Shown piece by piece: positions 37,441 to 49,374 of a stretch of 64,000 nucleotides of DNA. The stretch covers positions 3,327,501-3,391,500 of the forward strand of contig NZ_CP146069.1 of assembly GCF_037023735.1 (NCBI RefSeq). The letters are read 5' to 3'. The notes under the pieces were generated by a model. The model did no database searches. It worked only from the letters and a program-made list of their open reading frames with translations, and was not told the origin of the DNA. The DNA comes from Roseovarius sp. S88 (GTDB lineage Bacteria; Pseudomonadota; Alphaproteobacteria; Rhodobacterales; Rhodobacteraceae). The position numbers and the translations under genes are program-made. Each line of letters starts with the position of its first letter. Within the stretch, counting starts at the first letter, position 1.

Positions 37441-40206
37441 ATGAAAGACAGTCCAACCCTGCCTGACACGCTGATCTGCCCGGCGGAGCAGATTTTCGAC
37501 CTGAACGCGATCAGGCTAAAATTCGAAACCCATGCATCTGAGGCGAAGGGAGATGACGCGCAGCTGCGTAAATTGGCGGTTGCGACCTTGTCGGACGCGA
37601 AATCCAAGGGCCGTGATGTCATTGCCCAGGCATTAAGCCAATTGCCTTTTGCTGCTCATGCCGCAACCCGTTCCTATTCCTGGCTCACCGATTGCATTGT
37701 GCAAAACGCGCTTTGGTTGGCGACGGCGCATCTTCACCCTCTGGCAAATCCAACCCAATCTGAACGCCTTGCTGTGTTCGCCGTAGGGGGTTACGGGCGT
37801 GGAGAAATGGCGCCTCAATCGGATGTCGATCTGCTGTTCCTGACGCCCTACAAAATTACAGCCTGGGCCGAAAGCGTAATTGAGAGCACTCTCTACGTGC
37901 TTTGGGACCTGAAGCTCAAAGTCGGTCACTCCAGCCGCACCGTACGCGATTGCCTTCGTCTCGGCGCTCAGGATTTCACTATTCGCACGGCCCTTTTGGA
38001 GCGGCGCTTTCTCTTTGGGGATCTCGATCTTGGTGAAGATCTAGGCACCAGATTGCGCGAAGATTTGTTCAAAGGCACCGAACGTGAATTTGTCGAGGCC
38101 AAGCTGGAAGAGCGTGACACGCGGCATGAAAAGCAAGGTCAGCGCTATATGGTCGAACCCAATGTCAAAGAAGGCAAAGGCGGGCTTCGGGATCTGCAAT
38201 CTCTCTTCTGGATTGCCAAATACACCTATCAGGTGGACGATGTGGCTCAGCTTGTGGAGCGCGGGTTGTTCACTCAGGATGAATTTGACCTCTTTGCACA
38301 GGCAGAGAATTTCCTCTGGGCATCGCGTTGTCATTTACATCTCGCAACAGGCCGCGCCACTGAGCAACTGACATTTGATATGCAGGTCGAAGTGGCCGAG
38401 CGCATGGGGTACACTGACAGCGCTGGGCGTCGTGCGGTCGAAGTCTTTATGCAGGACTATTTCCGCCAAGCCACGGTGGTGGGTGACCTGACCCGTATTC
38501 TGCTGACCAAGCTGGAAGCTGACCACGTCAAATCCGAACCTTTGCTGCAACGTCTTTTCGCGCGCAGAAGGAAAATGAAGCCGGGCTATATCGAGGTGAA
38601 CGGTCGACTCGGAATCGTGAATGAAAAGAGTTTTCTTAAGGATCGCCTCAACTTGCTCCGCCTCTTCGAAGAAGGGCTGCGCACGGGGCTTTTGATCCAC
38701 CCGGACGCCATGCGGTTGGTCACGGCCAATTTGCACCTGATTGACAATGACTTCAGAACTACGCCCGAAGCGCAGAAGCTCTTTCTTGATCTGCTACTCA
38801 AGCACGGCAACCCTGAACGCGCCTTGCGTCGCATGAATGAACTTGGCGTCCTGTCGGCGTTCATCCCCGAATTTGAGCCGATCAGAGCCATGATGCAATT
38901 CAACATGTATCACAGCTACACAGTCGATGAGCACACCATTCAGACCATCAGCCAACTGGCGCAGATTGAACGGCGAGAGTTGATCGAAGAACTGCCTGTA
39001 GCGTCTTCGATCCTTGATGAAGGCGTTAACCGCCGCGTGCTCTATGTCGCGCTTTTGGTTCATGACCTCGGCAAAGGCCGGGATGAAGACCACTCCATCC
39101 TGGGCGCGCAAATGGCCCGGCATATCGCCCCGCGACTCGGTCTCAAACCTGCGGAGTGCGAAACGGTCGAGTGGCTGGTGCGGTATCACCTCTTGATGTC
39201 AGATATGGCGCAGAAGCGCGACATTGCGGATCCACGCACCGTGCGCGACTTTGCCAAGGCGGTGCAAACGCGTGAACGTCTTGATCTGCTGTGCGTTCTG
39301 ACGGTGTGCGATATTCGTGGCGTTGGCCCTGACACTTGGAACAATTGGAAGGCATCGCTTATCCGTGCGCTTTACCGTCAAACACGTCGCGCAATGGAAG
39401 GTGGGCTCGAAGCGCTCAATAGAGAGCAACGAGGGTCAGATGCCAAACGCAACCTGCGCAAAGCCTTGTCCAATTGGGAAACCAAGGATCTCAAGATTGA
39501 AACTGGACGACATTACCCGCCCTATTGGCAGGGGCTACATGTCACCGCACATGTGGTTTTCGCAAAACTGCTACGAGACTTGAAAGACGACGATGTGGCC
39601 ATCGATCTTCACCTAGATGAAGACCGTGACGCAACACGCGCGTGTTTTGCCCTCGCGGACCACCCCGGAATTTTTTCGCGTCTTGCGGGGGCCTTGGCAC
39701 TGGTGGGTGCGAATGTTGTCGATGCGCGGACATATACGTCCAATGACGGGTATGCGACGGCGGCGTTTTGGATTCAGGACGCCGATGGAAGCCCCTATGA
39801 GGCGGCGCGCCTGCCTCGGCTGAGCCAGATGATCCACAAAACACTCAAAGGCGAAGTTGTCGCCCGTGAGGCCATCAAATCCCGTGACAAGATCAAGAAA
39901 CGTGAACGCGCATTCAGAGTTCCCACGCACATCACGTTCGACAACGAAGGGTCAGAGATTTACACGATCATCGAAGTCGACACCCGCGACCGCCCGGGCC
40001 TGCTCTATGATCTGACGCGAACACTCGCCAACAGTAATGTCTATATCAACTCGGCCGTAATTGCGACCTATGGCGAACAAGTCGTCGATACGTTCTATGT
40101 CAAAGATATGTTTGGGCTGAAGTTCCATTCACAGTCGAAACAGAAGACCCTGGAGAGAAAACTGCGCGAAGCCATTGAACTGGGCGCAGAACGTGCAGTG
40201 ACCTGA
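37441..40206 (+). CDS. glnD: [Protein-PII] uridylyltransferase / uridylyl-removing enzyme
   Basis: A 921-residue bifunctional nitrogen sensor that uridylylates PII proteins when glutamine is low and deuridylylates them when it is high. The nucleotidyltransferase site is GGYGRGEMAPQSDVDLLFL (about 118-137), the PII-UR_trans region includes YMVEPNVKEGKGGLRDLQ, the HD site is HDLGKGRDEDHS (about 540), and two ACT domains lie at about 733-810 and 838-913 (the second begins near YTIIEVDTRDRPGLLYDL). Full length. Likely transcribed with the upstream LpoA-like gene; its 3' end meets the convergent phosphoesterase one base away. Confidence 0.96.
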   Translation: MKDSPTLPDTLICPAEQIFDLNAIRLKFETHASEAKGDDAQLRKLAVATLSDAKSKGRDVIAQALSQLPFAAHAATRSYSWLTDCIVQNALWLATAHLHPLANPTQSERLAVFAVGGYGRGEMAPQSDVDLLFLTPYKITAWAESVIESTLYVLWDLKLKVGHSSRTVRDCLRLGAQDFTIRTALLERRFLFGDLDLGEDLGTRLREDLFKGTEREFVEAKLEERDTRHEKQGQRYMVEPNVKEGKGGLRDLQSLFWIAKYTYQVDDVAQLVERGLFTQDEFDLFAQAENFLWASRCHLHLATGRATEQLTFDMQVEVAERMGYTDSAGRRAVEVFMQDYFRQATVVGDLTRILLTKLEADHVKSEPLLQRLFARRRKMKPGYIEVNGRLGIVNEKSFLKDRLNLLRLFEEGLRTGLLIHPDAMRLVTANLHLIDNDFRTTPEAQKLFLDLLLKHGNPERALRRMNELGVLSAFIPEFEPIRAMMQFNMYHSYTVDEHTIQTISQLAQIERRELIEELPVASSILDEGVNRRVLYVALLVHDLGKGRDEDHSILGAQMARHIAPRLGLKPAECETVEWLVRYHLLMSDMAQKRDIADPRTVRDFAKAVQTRERLDLLCVLTVCDIRGVGPDTWNNWKASLIRALYRQTRRAMEGGLEALNREQRGSDAKRNLRKALSNWETKDLKIETGRHYPPYWQGLHVTAHVVFAKLLRDLKDDDVAIDLHLDEDRDATRACFALADHPGIFSRLAGALALVGANVVDARTYTSNDGYATAAFWIQDADGSPYEAARLPRLSQMIHKTLKGEVVAREAIKSRDKIKKRERAFRVPTHITFDNEGSEIYTIIEVDTRDRPGLLYDLTRTLANSNVYINSAVIATYGEQVVDTFYVKDMFGLKFHSQSKQKTLERKLREAIELGAERAVT

Positions 40207-40207
40207 T

Positions 40208-41155
40208 CTATTGCGGCAGTGCCGGATTCCAGATGGTATCGAACTTAAATGGCTCTGTTGTACCCGGAGAGATGACAATCTCGACTGCATGCATATCCCG
40301 CGCTCCATATACTTCCATTGCCAGAACATTGGGGGCATCGTTTGGAAATGGTCGGAAGATCACGTGCCGATGACTGTCGCCAAAAACAAGCAGTACCGGT
40401 TTTCCATAGCTTTGCGCGACGTCCTTGAGTGTGTTTCCAAATTCGCGAAACCCTGAATGCCGCAACCAGCGTTCCCGGCCAAATTCGTTGAAATCAAATT
40501 CGAACATATCCGCATGAATAGCCACAATCACGACGTCAAGTTCGTCAAAGGCTTCGAAACTCTGTGCGAGCCAGTCGCTGCTTGCACGGCTGCGCGCAAA
40601 AAACTCTTCGACATTCTTTAGGTCGCGGGCTTCAAAGTTATTGTTCGACCCAACAACATGAGCGGTGATAAACCCGACCCTTCCAGACCGGTATCTCGCA
40701 TTTTCGGGGAATCCTGCGTCACCCTGATGCGTAAGCGCCACAGGCACACGCCCAAAGCTCATTTCGGGTGTTGAGAAATATGTCTTTCGCAAAAAGTCCA
40801 ACCGATCCAGCGGGTCAGACCACGGATTGTCACCACGATGACAATCCGTCCATTCATTGTCCCCTGGCGTGTAGAGTACCGGCGCATCAAAACTTTGAAG
40901 ATACAATAGTTGCTCGGACAACAACTGATCGGTGCAAGCATCGCCACCTGACTTTGTATCTCCAATATGGATAACCAACTGAGCTGTGCGTTTGTTTATC
41001 TCGCCAATCAATGCTTCGTAGGGCGGATAAACCTCTTGAGGCGGACCGTAGGGCATGTCGCCCAGAGCAATCACGCGAAGACCGCCTGCGTCCTGGGGTA
41101 CAGCAGGCGTCATGATCGTGCAAATCAGCAAAGCGAGGACAGGTAGGCGCATCAT
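40208..41155 (-). CDS. Secreted metallophosphoesterase-like protein
   Basis: A 315-residue exported protein with a signal peptide (LPVLALLICTIMTPAVP). The calcineurin-like metal motifs are recognisable though divergent: VIALGDMPYG, VIHIGDTKSGGD, YTPGDNEWTDC, AIHADMFEF and VFGDSHRHV. That order matches a two-metal phosphoesterase. Substrate is unknown; phosphomonoesters or sugar phosphates are possible. Two adjacent ATG codons (41155, 41152) can start it. It is convergent with glnD and interrupts the usual glnD-murJ adjacency. Confidence 0.8.
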   Translation of the reverse strand: MMRLPVLALLICTIMTPAVPQDAGGLRVIALGDMPYGPPQEVYPPYEALIGEINKRTAQLVIHIGDTKSGGDACTDQLLSEQLLYLQSFDAPVLYTPGDNEWTDCHRGDNPWSDPLDRLDFLRKTYFSTPEMSFGRVPVALTHQGDAGFPENARYRSGRVGFITAHVVGSNNNFEARDLKNVEEFFARSRASSDWLAQSFEAFDELDVVIVAIHADMFEFDFNEFGRERWLRHSGFREFGNTLKDVAQSYGKPVLLVFGDSHRHVIFRPFPNDAPNVLAMEVYGARDMHAVEIVISPGTTEPFKFDTIWNPALPQ

Positions 41156-41414
41156 TCTCTCGAATCGGGCATGACTAAAGACTAGGCAGAGTATGCGACA
41201 GTTTCAAAACACGACGTGCTCGCCTTGGTTCAAAACACCAAAGGTTAACAAAATCTGAGGTTTACGGTGAATTTTCGCTCAAATTCCCGCTAGATTTCAA
41301 CATTTCAGTCGTTGCATCTTGCCCGAAAGTGAAACTCAACCTAACCACAACACATCGCGAAGCTTGGGTTGCTCACGCTCGCGGCTGCTCAAAGAGCTAT
41401 AGGGAATAGTAAAA

Positions 41415-41663
41415 ATGGCAATGTTTAAGACAGTAACACTCTGCGGTGTTTCCGCCCTGGTTCTGGCGGGATGCACCGGCGATCCGCGAAGCTATGAGAC
41501 CACTCCAGTGCAGGTGAAAACCGCAAAGGGCATCGTGACTTGCCAGCTCTACACAAAAGAGCGCGTGCTTTGGGATCGTGCCATTGACCGGCCCGATAAC
41601 ATGTCCGTGCGCGAAGCTGATGACGTGTGCCGCGCCGAAGGTATTCGCCAGAAAAACAGCTAA
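41415..41663 (+). CDS. Small lipoprotein of unknown function
   Basis: An 82-residue predicted lipoprotein: the signal ends with the lipobox LVLAGC (Cys about residue 20). The mature 60 residues contain two Cys (IVTCQLY and DVCRAEG), which may form a disulfide, and an RAIDRPDNMSVREADD stretch. I do not recognise a family. The 5' region of 259 bases before it contains no other gene. murJ follows 154 bases downstream, so it may or may not share a transcript. Confidence 0.75.
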   Translation: MAMFKTVTLCGVSALVLAGCTGDPRSYETTPVQVKTAKGIVTCQLYTKERVLWDRAIDRPDNMSVREADDVCRAEGIRQKNS

Positions 41664-41817
41664 CGGTTCGCACTAGCGAGACAAAGTCGGCCTCGCCAAC
41701 GCTTCGCTTGTTATGGCGGGCACGAGCGTGGGCGTGCTGTGTTCTATCTACGCCCTCTTTCCCAATTTCAGTCAATCGGCTACTCCTCGGGAACGAACGC
41801 AGGACGCAGGCAAACGT

Positions 41818-43359
41818 ATGAAACCCATCCGCCTTCTCTCTGGCATATTGACCGTGGGCGGTTGGACCTTGCTCAGTCGATTGTTGGGGTTCGTGCGCGA
41901 CGTCATCATCGCGAACCTGTTGGGTCCCGGCGTATTGATGGATGCCTATGTCGCAGCGTTCCGTCTTCCGAACATGTTCCGTCGCTTCTTTGCCGAAGGG
42001 GCGTTCAACGCGGCTTTTGTACCCATGTTTGCCAAGCGCATGGAAGGCGGTGAAGACGCCTTGGGATTTGCGAGCCTTGCGTTATCCGGTCTCAGCCTTG
42101 TTCTCTTGGTTCTCACGGGGCTTGCGATGGTCTTTATGCCAGCGCTGGTCTATGTGACAGCCGAAGGGTTCTACGGTGACGCGCGGTTTGACATCACGAT
42201 TGATTTTGCACGTATTACCTTTCCCTACATTCTATTCGTTTCGCTGGCGGCCCTGCTGTCTGGTGTTCTGAATGCATCGGGGCGGTTTGCAGCCGCCGCA
42301 GCGGCGCCCGTACTTCTCAACATTATGCTCATCTCGGCCATGTCGGTCGCATGGCTTATCGGCGGCAAAGTCGCCAACGCACTGATCTGGACCATTCCTT
42401 TTGCTGGTGTGGCGCAGCTTGCATTGGTCTGGCATGCGGCTGACCGAGCCGGGTTGCGGGTCAGACCACAGCGGCCCAGATGGACGCCGGAAATGGCACA
42501 ACTCGTGCGCGTGGCTCTTCCCGCAGCATTGGCAGGCGGTGTTGTCCAGATCAACTTGCTCGTGGGTCAGCTCGTGGCGTCCAACACCGAAAAAGCGGTC
42601 AGCTGGCTCTATGCCGCAGACCGGCTTTATCAACTCCCTTTGGGTGTGGTCGGCATTGCTGTTGGTATTGTCCTATTGCCGGACCTTGCACGTCGCTTGC
42701 GAGCCGATGATCAGGATGGCGCGCGAGGGGCATTTTCGCGCGCGGGCGAGTTGTCATTGGCGCTGACGATCCCCGCAGCCGTGGCATTGATGATTGTTCC
42801 CTTGCAGCTCGTCTCAGTCTTGTTTGAACGTGGCGCATTTGGCACTGACGACACGGCGGCCACGGCAACCGCTGTTGCGATTTACGGGCTTGGGCTCCCT
42901 GCATTCGTGCTGCAAAAAATTCAACAACCGCTATTCTTTGCCAGGGAAGACACGAGGCGCCCGTTCCACTATGCGGTAGTCGCGATGGTTGTGAACGCGG
43001 CGCTGGCCATTGGACTGGCTTTTTACATCGGTTGGGTTGCGGCCGCCATTGCCACGACAGTCGCCGCTTGGGTTATGGTCGTGTTGCTGCACTTCGGGGC
43101 GCGGCGCTATGGCGAAGTTGCACGCTTTGACACACGATTTCGCCAAAGGATCTGGCGCATCATTCTGGCATCCGCCGTTATGGGGTGCGTCCTGTGGGCG
43201 GTCGGCGTCTCACTGACACCCTTTTTCGGACTGGGCGGCTGGCGGTGGTTGGCGCTTTTGGTTCTGATCACCTTGGGTGTCTTGAGTTACTTTGCAGCGG
43301 GCCGTCTGTTTGGAGCCTTCCGGATGTCAGAGTTGCGTGAAACTCTACGCCGCAGGTGA
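41818..43359 (+). CDS. murJ: Lipid II flippase MurJ
   Basis: A 513-residue MOP-family integral membrane protein with about 14 helices; it moves lipid II across the inner membrane for peptidoglycan synthesis. Signatures: LSRLLGFVRDVIIANLLGPG, FRLPNMFRRFFAEGAFNAAF and RITFPYILFVSLAALLSG. The ATG at 41818 matches where family members begin; the frame is open to 41713, but that extension is neither hydrophobic nor family-like. GCAGG lies upstream. It is in the common glnD-murJ-trpS area. A 9-base inverted repeat follows the stop. Confidence 0.95.
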   Translation: MKPIRLLSGILTVGGWTLLSRLLGFVRDVIIANLLGPGVLMDAYVAAFRLPNMFRRFFAEGAFNAAFVPMFAKRMEGGEDALGFASLALSGLSLVLLVLTGLAMVFMPALVYVTAEGFYGDARFDITIDFARITFPYILFVSLAALLSGVLNASGRFAAAAAAPVLLNIMLISAMSVAWLIGGKVANALIWTIPFAGVAQLALVWHAADRAGLRVRPQRPRWTPEMAQLVRVALPAALAGGVVQINLLVGQLVASNTEKAVSWLYAADRLYQLPLGVVGIAVGIVLLPDLARRLRADDQDGARGAFSRAGELSLALTIPAAVALMIVPLQLVSVLFERGAFGTDDTAATATAVAIYGLGLPAFVLQKIQQPLFFAREDTRRPFHYAVVAMVVNAALAIGLAFYIGWVAAAIATTVAAWVMVVLLHFGARRYGEVARFDTRFRQRIWRIILASAVMGCVLWAVGVSLTPFFGLGGWRWLALLVLITLGVLSYFAAGRLFGAFRMSELRETLRRR

Positions 43360-43362
43360 GCT

Positions 43363-43411
43363 AAAACGTCCTGTCTCAACCTAATATTCAGGATCAAAGA
43401 CCGGACGTTTT
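43363..43411. terminator. Inverted repeat between murJ and the rhomboid-like gene
   Basis: AAAACGTCC (43363-43371) and GGACGTTTT (43403-43411) form a perfect 9-base dyad around a 31-base loop, placed exactly between two convergent stop codons. Each arm ends in T4 in its own direction. It may act as a bidirectional terminator, though the loop is long. Confidence 0.4.
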
Positions 43412-44096
43412 ACCTTTGACGCAGCTTGTCATGGATATTGCGGAACCCTCCTGGAACCAAAAGGAAGGACAGTAAAAATCCGATTGCAAAGCCCATGACA
43501 TCCGCCAGCCATCGGCTGTCTGAGCCATACATCACGCCAAAAATGAGCTGAATGCCCATCAGGAACCCAATCAGTGAAAACGCGCGCGTTTGGTTTTCTC
43601 CAAGCTGGCCCAATTGCAACCAGATCAGATAAGTAAACCCCCCAATGAGTCCATACACACCTGGAAACGCGCCAATCAATCCAGGCCCTTCTGGCAAGAC
43701 CAGGCCGTAGATGACCGCAGCCCCAGCGGCAGATGCAAAGAAAAGCACGAATACTGCCCAATGCGCCATGCGTTCGCCGACGAATTTGCCCAAGGCCAAT
43801 GTCATCACGGCCGCAAAAAGGGCCTGCATTAAGGTGCTGTGCAGGAACGGATAGGTCACTAACCGCTTCGCGAAATCAAACCGAACTTCTCCGGTTTCCA
43901 GCATCCAGGCCAACCCTCGGTTGGAAAACGCATAGTCCCGGATCGCCTCAAGCCGCCAGCCGATCGCATCTGGTCCACCAAGCAGTCCCCGATTGCCCAT
44001 CTGAAACACCACCTCGACCCCCATGATCAACAGTGCAATAGCCAGGATTAGGGGTGGAACCGAATTCACCGGACTGGGTTCGCGAAACTCGGACAT
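43410..44096 (-). CDS. Rhomboid-family membrane protein lacking catalytic residues
   Basis: A 228-residue protein with about six membrane helices and the rhomboid layout. Compared by eye with E. coli GlpG, the nucleophile region GLSGVVYALMG reads GAFPGVYGLIG (Ser to Phe), the catalytic-His region AHIAGLAVGL reads ADVMGFAIGF (His to Asp), and the oxyanion region HFSLMHILFN reads HSTLMQALFA (His150 to Gln, Asn154 to Ala). So it should not be a protease; a chaperone- or binding-like role, as for eukaryotic iRhoms, is inference. I chose the ATG at 44096, with AGGAG upstream. It diverges from trpS and converges with murJ. Confidence 0.82.
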   Translation of the reverse strand: MSEFREPSPVNSVPPLILAIALLIMGVEVVFQMGNRGLLGGPDAIGWRLEAIRDYAFSNRGLAWMLETGEVRFDFAKRLVTYPFLHSTLMQALFAAVMTLALGKFVGERMAHWAVFVLFFASAAGAAVIYGLVLPEGPGLIGAFPGVYGLIGGFTYLIWLQLGQLGENQTRAFSLIGFLMGIQLIFGVMYGSDSRWLADVMGFAIGFLLSFLLVPGGFRNIHDKLRQR

Positions 44097-44168
44097 GGCA
44101 GCTCTCCTTGACGGCACCTGAACGCACAAGTAAGCGAGGCAAGCACAGAAATCCAGACGGAGAGACCC

Positions 44169-45194
44169 ATGACCGAGGTGGTCCACACACCCCGTGTTTT
44201 CTCAGGCATCCAACCCTCGGGTGGCCTGACGCTTGGCAATTACCTGGGCGCGATGAAGCGCTTTGTTGAAATGCAGGGATCAGAGTTTGAAACGATCTAT
44301 TGCATGGTCGATCTGCACGCCATCACCGTCTGGCAGGACCCGGACAAGCTACGCCATGCCACGCGAGAGCTTTGCGCCGGGTTCATCGCGTCGGGTCTCG
44401 ATCCTAAGCAGTCCGTTCTCTTCAACCAAAGCCAGGTGCCCGAGCACACACAACTGGCCTGGATCTTCAATTGTGTGGCGCGCATGGGTTGGATGCAGCG
44501 CATGACGCAGTTCAAGGACAAGGCGGGCAAGAATGCGCAAAACGCCTCGCTTGGTCTTTTTGCCTATCCGGCATTGATGGCTGCCGATATCCTTGCCTAT
44601 CACGCAACCCATGTGCCTGTGGGCGAGGATCAGAAACAGCATCTGGAACTCACCCGCGACATCGCGATCAAATTCAACAATGACTTTGGCGTTGAATTCT
44701 TCCCAATTACTGAACCTGTTATCGAAGGGGCAGCCACCCGTGTCATGAGCCTGCGCGACGGGTCCAAGAAGATGTCAAAATCCGATCCGTCGGATATGAG
44801 CCGCATCAACCTCACGGATGATGCAGGCGCCATCGCCAAGAAAATCCGCAAAGCCAAGACAGACCCCGAGCCGCTGCCTTCTGAGGCAAAAGGTCTCGAA
44901 GAGCGCCCTGAGGCGCGCAACCTGGTGAACATCTACGCCGCGCTTTCTGAGCAAAGCGTCGACGACGTGATGCGCGACGTCGGAGGGCAGCAATTTGGCA
45001 CATTCAAGCCGATGCTGGCCGATCTGGCCGTGGACAAACTTGCGCCTATTTCCACCGAGATGGCACGCCTGATGCAGGATACCACTGAGATCGACAAAAT
45101 TCTCGACGATGGGGCCGAGCGCGCCCGCGCCATTGCGACACCCATTCTGCAAAAAACATACGAGATCGTCGGTATGGTCGGAGCGAAAACCTGA
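44169..45194 (+). CDS. trpS: Tryptophan-tRNA ligase
   Basis: A 341-residue class I aminoacyl-tRNA synthetase that charges tRNA-Trp. The HIGH-equivalent motif is [16 protein letters not shown], the KMSKS motif is [12 protein letters not shown], and MVDLHAITV and [16 protein letters not shown] are TrpS family regions. The ATG follows GGAGAG. Its stop TGA shares bases with the ATG of the redoxin gene downstream (TGATG), so both are translated from one message. Confidence 0.97.
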   Translation: MTEVVHTPRVFSGIQPSGGLTLGNYLGAMKRFVEMQGSEFETIYCMVDLHAITVWQDPDKLRHATRELCAGFIASGLDPKQSVLFNQSQVPEHTQLAWIFNCVARMGWMQRMTQFKDKAGKNAQNASLGLFAYPALMAADILAYHATHVPVGEDQKQHLELTRDIAIKFNNDFGVEFFPITEPVIEGAATRVMSLRDGSKKMSKSDPSDMSRINLTDDAGAIAKKIRKAKTDPEPLPSEAKGLEERPEARNLVNIYAALSEQSVDDVMRDVGGQQFGTFKPMLADLAVDKLAPISTEMARLMQDTTEIDKILDDGAERARAIATPILQKTYEIVGMVGAKT

Positions 45195-45751
45195 TGGTCG
45201 CTATGATGCCCCCGGTATGTGATTTTGACTGGCCTGCGCCGGACTTTGCGCTCCCAGGAACGGATGGAGCCACACACACGCTCTCAGGCGTCGCTGGTGA
45301 AAACGGCACGCTGATCATGTTCGTCTGCAATCATTGCCCCTTTGTTCTGGCCATTCTGGACCGCATCATCCGCGATGCGCGTGACATGCAAAAGCTTGGC
45401 ATCGGCGTGGCTGCGATTTGCTCAAATGATGCCGTGATTTATCCGGCGGATAGTTTTGAGAACATGAAACGGATGGCCGAAGATCATGACTTCCCGTTCC
45501 CTTATCTGCATGACGAAGACCAATCGGTTGCGCGCGCATATGATGCCGCATGCACTCCAGATTTCTTTGGCTTCAACGCTTCGATGGGTCTGCAGTACCG
45601 GGGGCGTCTCGACGCCTCACGTGCGCAGGCGGGACCAGAGGACCTACGGCGTGATCTTTACGAAGCCATGAAACAGGTAGCAGAAACGGGCAACGGACCT
45701 CAGGATCAGATCGCTTCGATGGGGTGCTCAATCAAGTGGGCCGCAGGCTAA
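45194..45751 (+). CDS. Thioredoxin-fold redoxin (AhpC/TSA-like)
   Basis: A 185-residue thioredoxin-family protein. The active-site region is FVCNHCPFVLAILDRI, a CxxC motif at the start of the first helix; typical features FDWPAPDFALPGTDG, ICSNDAVIYPADSFENMKRM and the cis-Pro region CTPDFFGF are present. No signal peptide, so cytoplasmic. It resembles the group annotated as thiol-disulfide isomerase or redoxin with an NHCPFV motif, of unknown substrate. Translation is coupled to trpS through TGATG. Confidence 0.87.
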   Translation: MVAMMPPVCDFDWPAPDFALPGTDGATHTLSGVAGENGTLIMFVCNHCPFVLAILDRIIRDARDMQKLGIGVAAICSNDAVIYPADSFENMKRMAEDHDFPFPYLHDEDQSVARAYDAACTPDFFGFNASMGLQYRGRLDASRAQAGPEDLRRDLYEAMKQVAETGNGPQDQIASMGCSIKWAAG

Positions 45752-45853
45752 AGTTCCAATGTGCATAAAAGCACGCTTTCTGAGAAACTTTGCCGAATTG
45801 CACATAAGCCCTGCCAGCACCACATAGGCTCAAAGCAAAGCAAGGAGCCTCTC

Positions 45854-46339
45854 ATGTCCCATGTCACGCACCCTCAAACCAGCATCGGTCATGTGCACCT
45901 CAAGGTCGCCGACCTCGACCGTGCCATCGCATTTTATTCGGGCGTTCTGGGGTTCGAACTACAGCAACGCATGAGCTCCGGCGCGGCCTTCCTGTCTGCG
46001 GGCGGCTATCACCACCATATCGGTCTTAACACTTGGGAGTCTGCAGGTGGTACACCCCCGCCTAAAGGCCACACCGGGCTATATCATACAGCCTTTCTTT
46101 ACCCGGACCGTGCGTCTCTGGCGACAGCTCTGAAACAGGTAATCACCGCGGGCATTGCCATCGAAGGGTCTGCGGATCACGGTGTAAGTGAGGCAGTCTA
46201 CATCTCCGACCCTGATGGAAACGGCGTCGAGCTTTATCGTGATAAACCCGAGCCCGAATGGCCCCGCGACACCGATGGCAGGCTTGCTATGGTCAATACG
46301 CGGCTGGATATCGAAGCCCTTTTGGCAAAGGCAGTTTGA
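45854..46339 (+). CDS. VOC (glyoxalase/dioxygenase superfamily) protein, CatE-like
   Basis: A 161-residue vicinal-oxygen-chelate protein. The metal-ligand pattern is visible: SIGHVHLKVADLDRAIAFY, then GGYHHHIGLNTW, then GLYHTAFLY, and finally SDPDGNGVELYRDKPEPEW. It resembles BaiB/CatE-type dioxygenase or glyoxalase proteins common in roseobacters, but the reaction is not known. The ATG at 45854 has AAGGAG nine bases upstream; the frame is open to 45761 but the extension is not conserved-looking. Confidence 0.86.
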   Translation: MSHVTHPQTSIGHVHLKVADLDRAIAFYSGVLGFELQQRMSSGAAFLSAGGYHHHIGLNTWESAGGTPPPKGHTGLYHTAFLYPDRASLATALKQVITAGIAIEGSADHGVSEAVYISDPDGNGVELYRDKPEPEWPRDTDGRLAMVNTRLDIEALLAKAV

Positions 46340-46395
46340 TCGCTCTGGACGCCTCCCGGCGCACGCCCTAGGGTGGCGCGCAAAGGGAGGCGATC

Positions 46396-47262
46396 ATGGC
46401 AACCGGCACCAACATCCACACCTATTATGACGGCACATGGCATAAGGGCGACGTGCCGTTGATGCGTGCTGCGGACCATGGCATGTGGTTGGGCAGCAAT
46501 GTGTTTGACGGCGCACGTCTGGCCAATGGTCTGACCCCTGATCTGGATAAACACTGTGCGCGGGTGAATGCCTCTGCTGCCGCATTGATGGTTACGCCTA
46601 CGGTGACACCTGATGAGATGGTCGAGATCGTCAAAGAGGGGCTGAAACTCTACGCTCCAGACGCCGCCGTCTATATTCGGCCAATGTATTGGGCTATCGA
46701 AGGCGGCATGTCAGCTATTGTGCCGAAAGAAGGCGGCGAGACAGGATTCGCGATCTGCCTGGAAGAAATCCCCATGGCCACGCCGGACATGTCCGCCACC
46801 CTCACACAAACGAGGTTCCGCCGCCCTGTTTTGGAGGATGCGGTGGTCAATGCAAAGGCAGCCTGTCTTTACCCCAACAACGCGCGCATGCTGGCCGAGG
46901 CGCGAGACAAAGGATTTACCAATGCCTTGGTTGCCGATGCGCTTGGTAACGTAGCCGAAGCCGCAACGGCTAATGTTTTTGCCGTCAAGGATGGTGAGGT
47001 CTTCACGCCGGTTCCCAATGGAACGTTCCTTGCCGGGATCACACGGGCGCGACATATCGAAAACCTGCGCGCGGACGGCGTGACCGTTCATGAAGAGGTG
47101 ATGTCTTTCGATGACTTCCACGGCGCCGACGAGATCTTTTTGTCTGGCAATATGATGAAGGTCACGCCGGTGACGGCGTTTGATGACACCAACTATCAAA
47201 TTGGCCCAGTCACACGCAGGGTGCGCGACATGTATTGGGATTGGGCTGCGTCAGCGAACTAA
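46396..47262 (+). CDS. Branched-chain-type aminotransferase (PLP class IV)
   Basis: A 288-residue fold-type IV PLP enzyme. MRAADHGMWLGSNVFDGAR matches the N-terminal class IV signature, the Schiff-base lysine is in VNAKAACLYPNN, and VADALGNVAEAATANVFAV is the class IV signature. It resembles branched-chain aminotransferase (IlvE) most, but D-amino acid transaminase and aminodeoxychorismate lyase share this fold, so I leave the symbol empty. GGGAGG precedes the ATG at eight-base spacing. Confidence 0.86.
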   Translation: MATGTNIHTYYDGTWHKGDVPLMRAADHGMWLGSNVFDGARLANGLTPDLDKHCARVNASAAALMVTPTVTPDEMVEIVKEGLKLYAPDAAVYIRPMYWAIEGGMSAIVPKEGGETGFAICLEEIPMATPDMSATLTQTRFRRPVLEDAVVNAKAACLYPNNARMLAEARDKGFTNALVADALGNVAEAATANVFAVKDGEVFTPVPNGTFLAGITRARHIENLRADGVTVHEEVMSFDDFHGADEIFLSGNMMKVTPVTAFDDTNYQIGPVTRRVRDMYWDWAASAN

Positions 47263-47325
47263 CTTGATGTCTTTACGCAGCGTCTGACGTGACAAGTTTG
47301 CCTTACCCAATCATGGTGCACGTAA

Positions 47326-49371
<2,046 letters not shown>

Positions 49372-49374
49372 AAT

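Noticed and set aside
41156..41414. Possible small gene in the 259-base gap before the small lipoprotein
   Set aside because: No open frame with a start and ribosome-binding site; probably promoter region only.
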